Origin: Lachnospiraceae bacterium
Lineage (GTDB): Bacteria > Bacillota > Clostridia > Lachnospirales > Lachnospiraceae
Assembly (NCBI GenBank): GCA_017561085.1
Contig: JAFZDQ010000047.1
Span: 1-45,090 of the forward strand
Direction of reading: 5' to 3'
DNA: 45,090 nucleotides
The position numbers and the translations under genes are program-made. The notes beneath the pieces are model-generated. The model saw nothing but the letters and a program-made list of their open reading frames with translations. It searched no databases and was not told where the DNA came from. Positions 1 through 8,553 of this stretch are shown here, in pieces (positions within the stretch are counted from its first letter, which is position 1; every line of letters starts with the position of its first letter).

Positions 1-2
1 AA

Positions 3-914
3 CCTTACTATGACAGGTTTATGACAAGTCTGTCAGATATTAAAGAACTGGCGGAGGCGGAGGAAGAGAAACTGCTAAAACTGTGGGAAGGACTCGGCTA
101 TTACAACAGAGTCAGGAATCTGAATAAAGCAGCCCGTATTATCATGGAGGAGCATGGCGGTAAGATGCCTTCTACTTATGAGGAACTGCTGAAGTTACCC
201 GGAATCGGCAGCTACACGGCCGGTGCCATTGCGTCCATCGCCTATGGACGGAAGGTGCCTGCGGTAGACGGAAATGTACTGCGCGTACTTGCAAGACTTC
301 GTATGGATGAGCGGGATATTATGCAGCAGTCTGTCAAAAAGCAGGTAGAAGAAGAACTATTTCTTTCCATGCCATCAGACAGACCGGGCGATTTTAACCA
401 GGCACTTATGGAACTTGGAGCTACGGTTTGTTTGCCAAACGGCGCACCCAAATGTGATGTTTGTCCATGGAAGGAACTTTGCCTGGCCCATGCAGAGGGC
501 AGGGAGCAGGAGTTCCCGGTTAAATCGGCCAAGAAAGCCCGTACCATAGAAAAGAAAACCATTTTGCTTTTGCGGGATGAAAATAAAGCGGCATTAAAGA
601 AGCGGCCCGAAAAAGGACTGCTTGCCGGTATGTACGAGTTTCCCTGGGTAGAAGGGCATCTGACTGATGATGAGGTGCTTTCCTACCTGCAAAAAATCGG
701 TTTATCCGCCATTCATATTAAGCCCCTTGCCGACAGCAAGCATATCTTTACCCACAAGGAGTGGCACATGAAAGGCTACGCGGTGCGGGTGGATGAGCTG
801 TCAGATCAAAAGGGAGAAAGCGACTTTATTTACGTGGATGCAAAGGAGGCGGTAGAGACCTATCCCATTCCTTCCGCATTTGCGGCTTACCTGAAAAACT
901 TCATAAATTTTTAA
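3..914 (+). CDS. mutY: A/G-specific adenine glycosylase MutY, 5' end outside window
   Basis: MutY removes adenine mispaired with 8-oxoguanine. The frame is open to the left edge and reads P-Y-Y-D-R-F before the first ATG at 21. That is the usual MutY sequence about 60 residues into the protein, so the ATG at 21 is internal and the true start lies outside. Visible are the helix-hairpin-helix (LPGIGSYTAGAI), the catalytic Asp in VDGNV, and the 4Fe-4S cysteines spaced C-x7-C-x2-C-x5-C (CLPNGAPKCDVCPWKELC). A C-terminal NUDIX-like domain that recognises 8-oxoG starts near KKTILLLRDE. The catalytic Glu of the N-terminal helix is in the missing part. The stop codon overlaps a terminator, so the gene ends its transcription unit. 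Confidence 0.95.
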   Translation, partial: PYYDRFMTSLSDIKELAEAEEEKLLKLWEGLGYYNRVRNLNKAARIIMEEHGGKMPSTYEELLKLPGIGSYTAGAIASIAYGRKVPAVDGNVLRVLARLRMDERDIMQQSVKKQVEEELFLSMPSDRPGDFNQALMELGATVCLPNGAPKCDVCPWKELCLAHAEGREQEFPVKSAKKARTIEKKTILLLRDENKAALKKRPEKGLLAGMYEFPWVEGHLTDDEVLSYLQKIGLSAIHIKPLADSKHIFTHKEWHMKGYAVRVDELSDQKGESDFIYVDAKEAVETYPIPSAFAAYLKNFINF

Positions 915-942
915 GTTTTCCTTAATGGGAAAACTTTTTTTT
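913..942 (+). terminator. Rho-independent terminator after mutY
   Basis: A 9-bp perfect stem (AAGTTTTCC / GGAAAACTT) with a 6-nt loop is followed by a T run. It overlaps the last bases of the mutY stop codon. Confidence 0.85.
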
Positions 943-1022
943 ATGTGTTATACTAGCGGTGTTTTGAAAAATGTGAGAGTTTTTGATAGCGGAACTTTCA
1001 GCGATTAAGAGGAGATAAAAGG

Positions 1023-2048
1023 ATGAAATTATTATCATTTGCAGTCCCTTGCTACAACTCGGCTGCATATATGGAAAATTGTGTCAGGTCCCTGCTTCCC
1101 GGCGGAGAAGACGTGGAAATTTTGATTATTAATGACGGTTCTACGGATGAAACGGCAGCAATAGCAGACAGATTGGCTGCAGAGTATCCGACCATCGTAA
1201 GAGCCATACATAAACAAAACGGCGGACACGGTTCTGCGGTAAATGCAGGCATTGCACACGCCACAGGTTACTATTTTAAAGTGGTGGACAGTGATGACTG
1301 GGTGAAAGAGGAGGCCTATCTGGAGGTGCTGAAAACCTTGAAGGAATTAACCGGCGGAGAGCAGGTGCTGGATATGCTGATTAGTAACTTTGTTTATGAA
1401 AAGGAAGGGGTATCCCGTAAGAAGGTAATGAAGTATAAGCATATTTTGCCGGTAGGGGAACTTTTTACATGGAAGGATATCCATCATTTTTATAAGGGAC
1501 ATTATATGCTGATGCATTCGGTAATTTTTAGAACGAAACTTCTTAGGGAATGCGGACTGCAATTACCGGAGCATACTTTTTATGTGGATAACCTTTATGT
1601 ATACGAACCCCTGATGTATGTAAAGAATATGTATTACCTGGACGTGAATTTTTACAGATATTATATCGGAAGGGAAGACCAGTCCGTAAATGAAACGGTA
1701 ATGATTGGCAGAATTGACCAGCAACTTAAGGTCAATAAATTGATGATTGATTTTATGGTAGAGCATAAAAAGGAAATCTTATCTGACCGAAAACTGTCTC
1801 AATATATGCTCAGTTATCTGGATATTATTACGACGGTTTCTTCTATTTTGCTGATTAAATCGGGAACAGAAGAAAATCTGAAAAAGAAAAAGGAACTTTG
1901 GAGCTATATTAAAAAGAAAGACTGGGTTTTATATAAGAAGTTGCGATACGGTCTGCTGGGACAGTGTATGAATCTGCCGGGGAAGGGCGGACGGAAAATT
2001 TCCGTGGAAGGATATAAAATCTGTAGACACTTCTTCCAGTTTAATTAA
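1023..2048 (+). CDS. Family 2 glycosyltransferase
   Basis: 341 aa with a GT-A fold GT2 domain at the N-terminus: FAVPCYNSAAYMENCVRSLL, then EILIINDGSTDET, and the metal/nucleotide motif VVDSDDW near residue 90. The C-terminal half is basic, without a clear membrane segment, as in cytoplasmic enzymes that add sugars to lipid-linked or capsule precursors. The ATG at 1023 has an AGGAG-type site (aagaggagataaaagg) just upstream. It precedes the UbiA, GT-C and HAD genes on the same strand, but a 126-bp AT-rich gap with its own regulatory signals separates it from them. The donor and acceptor sugars cannot be read from sequence. Confidence 0.88.
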   Translation: MKLLSFAVPCYNSAAYMENCVRSLLPGGEDVEILIINDGSTDETAAIADRLAAEYPTIVRAIHKQNGGHGSAVNAGIAHATGYYFKVVDSDDWVKEEAYLEVLKTLKELTGGEQVLDMLISNFVYEKEGVSRKKVMKYKHILPVGELFTWKDIHHFYKGHYMLMHSVIFRTKLLRECGLQLPEHTFYVDNLYVYEPLMYVKNMYYLDVNFYRYYIGREDQSVNETVMIGRIDQQLKVNKLMIDFMVEHKKEILSDRKLSQYMLSYLDIITTVSSILLIKSGTEENLKKKKELWSYIKKKDWVLYKKLRYGLLGQCMNLPGKGGRKISVEGYKICRHFFQFN

Positions 2049-2075
2049 TTTAAAATGCAACGAAAATTAAATGGG

Positions 2076-2138
2076 GTTAATTAAAAGTTAATTTTCAGTT
2101 AATTTTATATTCCAATTTTCAGATAAACAAGTTATAAT
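2076..2138 (+). promoter_or_regulatory. Three 11-bp iterons upstream of a TATAAT box
   Basis: GTTAATT occurs at 2076-2082, 2087-2093 and 2098-2104, an exact 11-bp period. A TATAAT sits at 2133-2138, and the -35 position has only a poor match (TTCCAA at 2110-2115). Helically phased direct repeats before a promoter lacking a -35 box are typical of activation by an OmpR/PhoP-family response regulator. That assignment is inference. Confidence 0.45.
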
Positions 2139-2174
2139 GAAAAGAACAACGACAGAGTAAAGAGGTTGACGGAA

Positions 2175-3104
2175 ATGAAGGATTATCTGAAAATTGCGAG
2201 ATTAGATCATTGGATTAAAAATATTTTTATATTTCCGGGAGTTGCAATAGCCGTTCTTCTGATAGAAGGAGGGCTTTCCGGTATCAGCTTGTGGAAGATT
2301 TGCGTGGGATTTTTGGCAACCTGCCTGATTGCTTCAGCAAACTATGTGATTAATGAATGGTTGGACGCGGAGTTTGACAGATTCCATCCTACGAAGAAGA
2401 ACAGGCCGGTAGTAGGCGGCAATGTGAAATTTAAATATGTAATGGTAGAATATTTCCTATTTGCCGTTGCCGGAATCGGTCTTTCTTTCCTGATAAATGT
2501 CTTCTTTGTATGGACGGAAGTCTGGCTTTTGGTGATGGGAATTTTATATAATGTAAAACCCATCCGTACGAAGGATATTATTTATCTGGATGTGGTCAGC
2601 GAGTCGGTCAATAATATGATCCGCTTGTTGCTGGGATGGTTTATGGTTACAGACACCCATTTTCCGCCGGTGAGTATATTGTTGGGCTATTGGATGGCCG
2701 GAGCATTTCTCATGGGTACGAAACGTCTGGCCGAATACCGGATGATTGGAGACGGAAGCGTGGCCGGTTCTTATCGGAAATCCTTCCAATTTTATACCGA
2801 AAAATCGCTTTTGGGTTCTTCCTTCTTTTATGCCCTTTGTGCGACCTTTTTCATGGGCGTATTTTTGGTAAAGTACAGAATTGAGTACCTGCTTGTAATG
2901 CCGGTTTTGTTTGCCATGTTTACCTATTATCTGATGATGGCCTACAAGGAAGATTCGGCAGCCCAGAAACCGGAGAAGTTATATAAAGAAAAGAAGCTGC
3001 TGGCGCTTGTTGCGTTGCTCATTGTAGTGCTTGCAATACTGACGGTTGTGGATATTGATATACTGCATTCTTTTATGGCGCCGCATTTGCTTAATTTAAT
3101 CTAA
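2175..3104 (+). CDS. UbiA-family prenyltransferase, decaprenyl-phosphate phosphoribosyltransferase-like
   Basis: About 309 aa, a polytopic membrane protein. It has the N-terminal pattern R-x-D-x-W-x-KN-x-F-x-F-P and the Asp-rich motif N-E-W-L-D-A-E-F-D-R-F-HPTKKNRP. The HPxKxxRP extension is characteristic of 5-phosphoribosyl-1-pyrophosphate:polyprenyl-phosphate transferases (mycobacterial Rv3806c type) rather than of quinone or heme UbiA enzymes. A second Asp motif lies near KDIIYLDVVSES. The expected reaction is transfer of 5-P-ribose from PRPP to a polyprenyl phosphate. The ATG at 2175 has AAAGAGG 9 nt upstream; a TTG at 2166 would abut that site and is not preferred. Ten bases separate it from the GT-C gene. 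Confidence 0.78.
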   Translation: MKDYLKIARLDHWIKNIFIFPGVAIAVLLIEGGLSGISLWKICVGFLATCLIASANYVINEWLDAEFDRFHPTKKNRPVVGGNVKFKYVMVEYFLFAVAGIGLSFLINVFFVWTEVWLLVMGILYNVKPIRTKDIIYLDVVSESVNNMIRLLLGWFMVTDTHFPPVSILLGYWMAGAFLMGTKRLAEYRMIGDGSVAGSYRKSFQFYTEKSLLGSSFFYALCATFFMGVFLVKYRIEYLLVMPVLFAMFTYYLMMAYKEDSAAQKPEKLYKEKKLLALVALLIVVLAILTVVDIDILHSFMAPHLLNLI

Positions 3105-3114
3105 GGAATTTATC

Positions 3115-4638
3115 ATGAAAAAAAGTAATGTTTTTGCAATCGCTGCCTGTTTTGTCAGTGCATTTGTTTTGTTGATGATTTGTTCACGATCCTCATTTTT
3201 GTACCCGTGTAATGATTGGAATGACGCAAACAGTTATTTCACCATGGGGAAGGGCATGATGAACGGTCAGGTGATTTATAGGGACCTTTATGATCAAAAG
3301 GGTCCTTATTTATATTTTCTGTATGGGGTGGCGTACCTGTTTTCCCACGATACGTTTGCGGGCGTATTTATACTGGAATTAACGGCTGTAGGGTTGTTTT
3401 TGTATTGGGCATACAGGATACTTTGCCTATATCTGAAAGAACAGACGGCTCTTTTATGGATTCCGGCGGTGGCAGCAGTGATGCTTGCGTCTAAAAGCTT
3501 TTACTGGGGCGGAGCGGCAGAAGAGTTTATGTTACCCTTATTTGGCTATAGCCTTTATGTAAGCCTTAAATATTTTAAAGAAGATTTTGCAGAAAAGCCA
3601 ACTGTGCGGATGCTTTTTATGAATGGAGCTTTGGCCGGTGTTATAATGCTGGTTAAGTATACCATGCTGGGATTTTATTTTGCATGGATGGCGATGATGG
3701 CACTTGCTTTTTTATTAAAAAAGGATTTGAAGGGGTGTCTGAAAGGATGTCTTTGGTTTTTGTCCGGAATGGGACTTGCCGCGCTGCCGTGGCTTATATA
3801 TTTAGGGATAAACGGAGCTCTTGCAGCCTTTTATGAGTGCTATATTTACAATAATATTTTCTTATACAGCAATTTGACTGATTCGGACAATGGAGTTTTT
3901 CAGAGAATATATGATTTAGTGAAGCTTTTGTACTGGCTGATTCTGGATAATTCATGGTATTTTGCGCTGATTATTTTGGGTGTGGGATATCTTCTTTTTG
4001 ACCGCAGAAGTAAGTGGGTTTCCAAATTAAATATCCTGATGCTGTTTGGCTTTTTGTTTTTAGGGATTTTTGTGGGAGGCTCCGTACTTCCGTATTATTC
4101 CATTCCGCTGATGACATTTACGGTACTTGGGATGATTCCCATAGGCTTGGCGGTTCAAAAAGCGTCAGCAGTCATTTTCAAAAAGAAGGTTCTTACAGAT
4201 ACGAAGAAAGACCTGCTTGTTACGGTCGGTCTGGTGATTATGCTTGCTGCAGGTAGCCTTTTTGCGTATCAGACTTCCATGAATGTATATTTTATGGAGC
4301 AGGAGCAGAAGACGTATTTCCTGTTCCGGTTTAAAGAAATCATGAATGAGGAAGAAAATCCGACTTTATTGAATGTAGGTTGTCTGGATGCAGGGCTTTA
4401 TACCGTGGCGGATGTGATGCCTGTGTGCAGATTTTTCCAGACAAACGGAATCGGATTTGAAACGATGTTTACAGAGCAGGAACGCTATATCAGGGAAGGA
4501 CTGACGGATTTTGTGCTGGTCAGAAATGACTGGATACCGGAAAAGATAGAAACATATTATGAAAGGGTGGCAGAGGAACCTTATGCGTGGGATGGAAAAG
4601 AATTCGTGTACATCCTGTACCGGCGAAAGGAGAACTAA
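3115..4638 (+). CDS. GT-C fold polytopic membrane glycosyltransferase (PMT/ArnT-like)
   Basis: 507 aa with about 10-12 hydrophobic segments. The N-terminal extracytoplasmic loop holds acidic residues in the GT-C position: PCNDWNDANSYF and then YRDLYDQKGPYLYF. The YDxKGP pattern is typical of PMT_2/GT39-like proteins that take sugars from polyprenyl phosphates on the outer face of the membrane. A short soluble C-terminal domain follows the last membrane span near residue 395. It lies 10 bp after the UbiA gene, which would supply its lipid-linked donor. A ribofuranosyl or arabinofuranosyl transferase role is inference from that pairing. Confidence 0.75.
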   Translation: MKKSNVFAIAACFVSAFVLLMICSRSSFLYPCNDWNDANSYFTMGKGMMNGQVIYRDLYDQKGPYLYFLYGVAYLFSHDTFAGVFILELTAVGLFLYWAYRILCLYLKEQTALLWIPAVAAVMLASKSFYWGGAAEEFMLPLFGYSLYVSLKYFKEDFAEKPTVRMLFMNGALAGVIMLVKYTMLGFYFAWMAMMALAFLLKKDLKGCLKGCLWFLSGMGLAALPWLIYLGINGALAAFYECYIYNNIFLYSNLTDSDNGVFQRIYDLVKLLYWLILDNSWYFALIILGVGYLLFDRRSKWVSKLNILMLFGFLFLGIFVGGSVLPYYSIPLMTFTVLGMIPIGLAVQKASAVIFKKKVLTDTKKDLLVTVGLVIMLAAGSLFAYQTSMNVYFMEQEQKTYFLFRFKEIMNEEENPTLLNVGCLDAGLYTVADVMPVCRFFQTNGIGFETMFTEQERYIREGLTDFVLVRNDWIPEKIETYYERVAEEPYAWDGKEFVYILYRRKEN

Positions 4639-5284
4639 AAGCATAGCAGAATATGACCTGGTATTGGTTGATATGGACGGGACCTTGTATTATCAGCGTC
4701 CGCTGCAGCTTACAATGGGTGTCCGGATGCTGTTGAATGCCGTATCCGCAAAAGAAGGTGTTTCGGAACTTTTAACAGTACTCCGCTTCCGTAAAATGCG
4801 TGAAAAGGTTATGGGGCAGCAGGATGTAGACGGAACATTATACCAAGGACTGGCTTTGCGGCAAAAGATGTCCGAAGAACAGGTGGAACAAATCATTCAA
4901 AAATGGATTTACAGGCTTCCGCTTGACCATATCCCGCGGTTTCGGGATGAAATCTTATTTCGGCTTGTGGGGGAATTGGAAGCATCCAAAACACCGGTTG
5001 TAATCTGGTCTGATTACCCTACGGAAGAGAAACAAAAGGTGCTGGGACTTGCAGGAATTCCCGGTTGTTACAACGGCGGGGATGAGATCGCAGCCCTAAA
5101 GCCTTCTCCGGCAGGTATTTTTTATCTGATGGAAAAGTACGGAGTAGAAGATGCAAAGCAGGTGCTGGTAATCGGAGACCGGCTCAGTAAGGACGGAAAG
5201 GCGGCCAAGACAGCGGAGACTGATTTCATTATTTTGAAAAAACATCCGTGGCAGAGAAAAAGGCAATATAAAAAACTCCTGTAG
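4583..5284 (+). CDS. HAD-superfamily phosphatase-like hydrolase
   Basis: About 233 aa. HAD motif I is LVLVDMDGTL (nucleophile and acid Asp), and motif III/IV is VIGDRLSKDGKAA. The start is unclear. An ATG at 4583 has AGAGGA 5 nt upstream but lies inside the end of the GT-C gene and gives 23 extra residues before the HAD core. The stronger site, AAAGGAG at 4626-4632, is followed only by an ATA codon at 4643. The gene may dephosphorylate the 5-phosphoribosyl lipid made by the UbiA enzyme; that is inference from context. The stop codon lies inside a bidirectional terminator. Confidence 0.75.
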   Translation: MRGMEKNSCTSCTGERRTKSIAEYDLVLVDMDGTLYYQRPLQLTMGVRMLLNAVSAKEGVSELLTVLRFRKMREKVMGQQDVDGTLYQGLALRQKMSEEQVEQIIQKWIYRLPLDHIPRFRDEILFRLVGELEASKTPVVIWSDYPTEEKQKVLGLAGIPGCYNGGDEIAALKPSPAGIFYLMEKYGVEDAKQVLVIGDRLSKDGKAAKTAETDFIILKKHPWQRKRQYKKLL

Positions 5285-5317
5285 GCATTTTTAATAAGAA
5301 TGCCTACAGGAGTTTTT
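5271..5317. terminator. Bidirectional terminator between convergent genes
   Basis: A 19-bp perfect inverted repeat (5271-5289 with 5299-5317) has A tracts on one side and T tracts on the other, so it works on both strands. It contains the HAD stop codon, and its loop holds the stop codon of the opposing PAP2 gene. Confidence 0.92.
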
Positions 5318-5983
5318 GTATGTAACACGTGCATTACGCAAAATTTGTACGATATCAAAGATATAAATCGGCAGATATAAAATGGCGGCCATCAGAAAAG
5401 CGGTAATTACATCAAATACCGAATGCTGTTTCAAAAATACGGTAGAAAGAACGATGGATGTACAAAGGAAAAATGAGCCCCAAATCAGTAGTTTATGCTT
5501 GTGCAGAGCGACATTTTTCGAAATGGCAATATGTGCACCCAGAGAATTAAATACATGGATACTGGGCCAGAGGTTGGTTGGAGTATCCGTCTGATAGAGT
5601 CTTTGGGTCAATGAGGTAAACACATTATCGCGGGGCATGATGCCGGGACGCAGATGATGACCGTTTGGAAAAAGGGTAGAAATCAGTAAAAATACGGTCA
5701 TTCCGGTGAACAGAAAAATGCATAGCCTGATATAGCCTTCTTTATCACGGAAAATAAAATAGATAAAGGTAAGTCCGATGTAAAAGAACCAAAGCAGGTA
5801 CGGAACAATAAAGTACTCGCAAAAAGGAATTTGATCGTCAATCTTCATATGAATCAGATTGGCGGGGTGCGTCACTTTTTTCTCTAAGATGGAAAACCAT
5901 GTGGTGTAAACGATAAAATAAAAAAGTGCAGGCAGGACATGTTTATATTGTCCCATAAGCTTTAGAATATTCATTTTTTTCAT
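5291..5983 (-). CDS. PAP2-superfamily membrane phosphatase
   Basis: About 230 aa with six hydrophobic segments. The PAP2 motifs are LWPSIHVFNS (SxxH, motif 2) and FLKQHSVFDVI (HxxxD, motif 3); motif 1 is weaker, around RPGIMPRD. The arrangement resembles the Aur1/Ipt1-like PAP2 group. Start chosen at the ATG at 5983, preceded by GAGGAG; an ATG at 5998 lacks a site. It faces the GT-C/HAD operon. In mycobacteria a PAP2 protein (Rv3807c) sits beside the UbiA-type phosphoribosyltransferase, so a role in polyprenyl-phosphate-pentose maturation or lipid carrier recycling is possible. Confidence 0.82.
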   Translation of the reverse strand: MKKMNILKLMGQYKHVLPALFYFIVYTTWFSILEKKVTHPANLIHMKIDDQIPFCEYFIVPYLLWFFYIGLTFIYFIFRDKEGYIRLCIFLFTGMTVFLLISTLFPNGHHLRPGIMPRDNVFTSLTQRLYQTDTPTNLWPSIHVFNSLGAHIAISKNVALHKHKLLIWGSFFLCTSIVLSTVFLKQHSVFDVITAFLMAAILYLPIYIFDIVQILRNARVTYKNSCRHSY

Positions 5984-6032
5984 AATCTCCTCAATCATTC
6001 TGTCTGACAGTTGATGTAAATGCTGCCTTGCA

Positions 6033-7004
6033 TCACCAAAGCAGTTGCAATTTGTCTTTTTCGCAGGTTAAGGTAACGCGGTCTGCTTTCACGGCAACTT
6101 CTCCGTCCGTATGAACATAGAGCGGAGCGGAAGACTGTACAACCAGCTTCCGGGCGGAATACTTCTCAATGCCATTAAACATATAGTGCTTTCCGAAAAA
6201 GGCAGTAGGAAGGGCACAAAGGATTAAGGGCTTGGATACGTTTCCGATGGTACAGATATCCAAAAGTCCGTCATGGGCATCTGCGCCGGGACAAAACATA
6301 AAGCCGCCGCCTTCATATTGGTGAACCATGGATGCTACCAGCAAAAAGCGGGGAAGGGTGATGGTTTCACCATTATCCAGGGTAATTTCACAGGAAATTC
6401 TTTTGGCCGCAATCAGCTGCTTTAAGGCAATTCCCATATAAGTAAGCTTGCCCAGTCCGATTTTGTTCAGTGTATTCTTAATCTTTGAGCATAATGCCTC
6501 TACGCAGACTGCTGCATCAAAGCCGATACCGCAGCTGACCGCAAAGTAACGCTTGCACCAGTCGGGATGTGATGCTAAATCCGTATTGCCGGCATCCGTA
6601 TTTTCAAGAAGAGCCACACCGATATCGGTGGGGGTGGGTTCCTTACAGGCCAAAATCCGGTTTAAGGCATCCAGAGAATCTTTGGGGAATCTTAAATCAC
6701 GGGCCATATCATTACTGGAACCGGTAGGAATATAACCCAGCCAAACTCTGGAAAAGTCGGTAATTCCCTGCAGGGTTTCATTTACGGTACCGTCGCCGCC
6801 AAGAACAATCAGCTTAAGGATATCGCTTTCTTCTTTCAGATTGTTTTCACAAAGCGCTCGGACCATGGTAATTACATCACCGGCCTTTTGGGAAAGACAC
6901 TCGGTATAAGGGATTTGTTTCTCGTCCAGCACCGGTTTGAGGCGGGACCAGATTTGTGCACCGCGTCCGGACTTGGACGCAGGATTGATAATCATATAGT
7001 ACAT
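6033..7004 (-). CDS. YegS/diacylglycerol kinase-family lipid kinase
   Basis: 323 aa, a normal length for the family. The N-terminal catalytic domain has MIINPASKSGRG and the nucleotide-binding LGGDGTVNETLQG, then the conserved GYIPTGSSNDMARDL. The C-terminal beta domain (GGGFMFCPGADAHDGLLD and HTDGEVA) is complete. Bacterial members phosphorylate diacylglycerol or related lipids at the membrane face. It lies 49 bp upstream of the PAP2 gene on the same strand, so the kinase and phosphatase may be co-transcribed. Confidence 0.9.
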   Translation of the reverse strand: MYYMIINPASKSGRGAQIWSRLKPVLDEKQIPYTECLSQKAGDVITMVRALCENNLKEESDILKLIVLGGDGTVNETLQGITDFSRVWLGYIPTGSSNDMARDLRFPKDSLDALNRILACKEPTPTDIGVALLENTDAGNTDLASHPDWCKRYFAVSCGIGFDAAVCVEALCSKIKNTLNKIGLGKLTYMGIALKQLIAAKRISCEITLDNGETITLPRFLLVASMVHQYEGGGFMFCPGADAHDGLLDICTIGNVSKPLILCALPTAFFGKHYMFNGIEKYSARKLVVQSSAPLYVHTDGEVAVKADRVTLTCEKDKLQLLW

Positions 7005-7116
7005 AAAAGAGCCCTCTCATCTTTTGAAATCTGCTTCTATTCTAGCAATATTTTCAGAGAGAGTAAAGGTGTTTGAAAAGTATTTTGAAAATCTTAATAT
7101 TTGTATGTTTATAAGG

Positions 7117-7146
7117 TTGACGTTATCTGAAAGGGTGTGCTATAAT
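7117..7146 (+). promoter_or_regulatory. glyA promoter
   Basis: TTGACG at 7117-7122, an 18-bp spacer, then TATAAT at 7141-7146. It stands 59 bp before the glyA ATG with no competing signal. Confidence 0.8.
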
Positions 7147-7204
7147 GCAGTGAAGTGCTATTTTAAAGTGCTAAAGTAAAAGAGTTTAAGCAGGAGGAAG
7201 AATC

Positions 7205-8443
7205 ATGTATTCACTTGACGAAGTAAAGAACGTGGATCCTGAAGTCGCACAGGCGATTGTTGAGGAGCAGGAAAGACAGAACAGTCACATTGAATTGATT
7301 GCATCAGAAAACTGGGTTAGCAAAGCTGTTATGGCAGCAATGGGAAGCCCTCTTACCAATAAATATGCCGAAGGTTATCCGGCAAAGCGTTACTATGGCG
7401 GGTGCCAGTGTGTAGACGTAGTTGAAAATCTTGCCATCGAAAGAGCGAAAGAACTGTTTGGTTGTGATTATGCAAACGTTCAGCCCCATTCCGGTGCACA
7501 GGCAAACCTTGCAGTGCAGTTTGCAATCTGTAATCCCGGCGATACCATTATGGGTATGAACTTAGATCACGGCGGACATTTAACACACGGAAGCCCGGTA
7601 AATATTTCCGGTAAATATTTCAACATCGTTCCTTACGGTGTAAATGATGAAGGTTTCATTGATTACGATGAACTTATGAGAATTGCAGTAGAATGCAAGC
7701 CCAAAATGATTATTGCAGGTGCATCCGCATATGCAAGAACCATTGATTTTAAGAAATTCCGTGAAGTAGCTGACGAAGTAGGCGCAGTACTTATGGTAGA
7801 TATGGCGCATATCGCAGGTCTCGTGGCAGCAGGCCTTCATCCCAATCCGATGGAATATGCTGATGTTGTTACTACCACTACCCATAAGACCTTAAGAGGA
7901 CCCAGAGGCGGTCTGATTCTTGCAAATCAGGAAGCAGCAGATAAGTACAACTTTAATAAAGCGGTATTCCCCGGTATCCAGGGTGGTCCTTTGATGCATG
8001 TAATTGCAGCAAAGGCAGTTTGTTTCAAGGAAGCATTATCCGATGAATTCAAAACATACCAGAAGGGTATCGTAGATAACGCACAGGCACTTTGCAAGGG
8101 CTTACAGGCAAGAGGCATCAAGATTGTTTCTGACGGTACAGACAATCATTTAATGCTGATGGATTTAACTCCTTTTGATTTAACAGGTAAGGCTGTAGAA
8201 AAGATGCTGGATGAAGCGCATATCACAGCAAACAAGAATACCATCCCCAACGATCCCAAGTCTCCTTTCGTAACCAGCGGTATCCGTCTCGGTACACCTG
8301 CAGTTACCTCCAGAGGTATGAATACAGAGGATATGGATAAGATTGCGGAAGCAATTGCCATGATTGTAAAGGGCGGCGAAGAGAAGATTGCAGAAGCGAG
8401 AGCAATCGTACAGGAACTGACAGACAAGTATCCTTTAAACTAA
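7205..8443 (+). CDS. glyA: Serine hydroxymethyltransferase
   Basis: 412 aa, the family's usual length. It converts serine and tetrahydrofolate to glycine and 5,10-methylene-THF in the cytoplasm. The PLP-binding lysine is in [14 protein letters not shown], about residue 228. The N-terminal [29 protein letters not shown] and [12 protein letters not shown] blocks are conserved. The ATG at 7205 follows AGGAGG. It is monocistronic, with its own promoter (7117-7146) and terminator (8471-8501). The homocysteine methyltransferase/MTHFR gene at 24554 consumes the one-carbon units this enzyme makes. Confidence 0.97.
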   Translation: MYSLDEVKNVDPEVAQAIVEEQERQNSHIELIASENWVSKAVMAAMGSPLTNKYAEGYPAKRYYGGCQCVDVVENLAIERAKELFGCDYANVQPHSGAQANLAVQFAICNPGDTIMGMNLDHGGHLTHGSPVNISGKYFNIVPYGVNDEGFIDYDELMRIAVECKPKMIIAGASAYARTIDFKKFREVADEVGAVLMVDMAHIAGLVAAGLHPNPMEYADVVTTTTHKTLRGPRGGLILANQEAADKYNFNKAVFPGIQGGPLMHVIAAKAVCFKEALSDEFKTYQKGIVDNAQALCKGLQARGIKIVSDGTDNHLMLMDLTPFDLTGKAVEKMLDEAHITANKNTIPNDPKSPFVTSGIRLGTPAVTSRGMNTEDMDKIAEAIAMIVKGGEEKIAEARAIVQELTDKYPLN

Positions 8444-8470
8444 GGCCGAAATACAAACGTAACGAAATAC

Positions 8471-8501
8471 AAAAGAGTGGACGTGATGTCCACTCTTTTT
8501 T
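8471..8501 (+). terminator. glyA terminator
   Basis: A 12-bp perfect stem (8471-8482 with 8488-8499), a 5-nt loop and a T run. The A-rich 5' arm may let it also serve the convergent LUD gene. Confidence 0.93.
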
Positions 8502-8553
8502 GTTTTACAGAGTATTACCTTATTGCCTGCGAGTGCAGGAGTTACATGATAAT

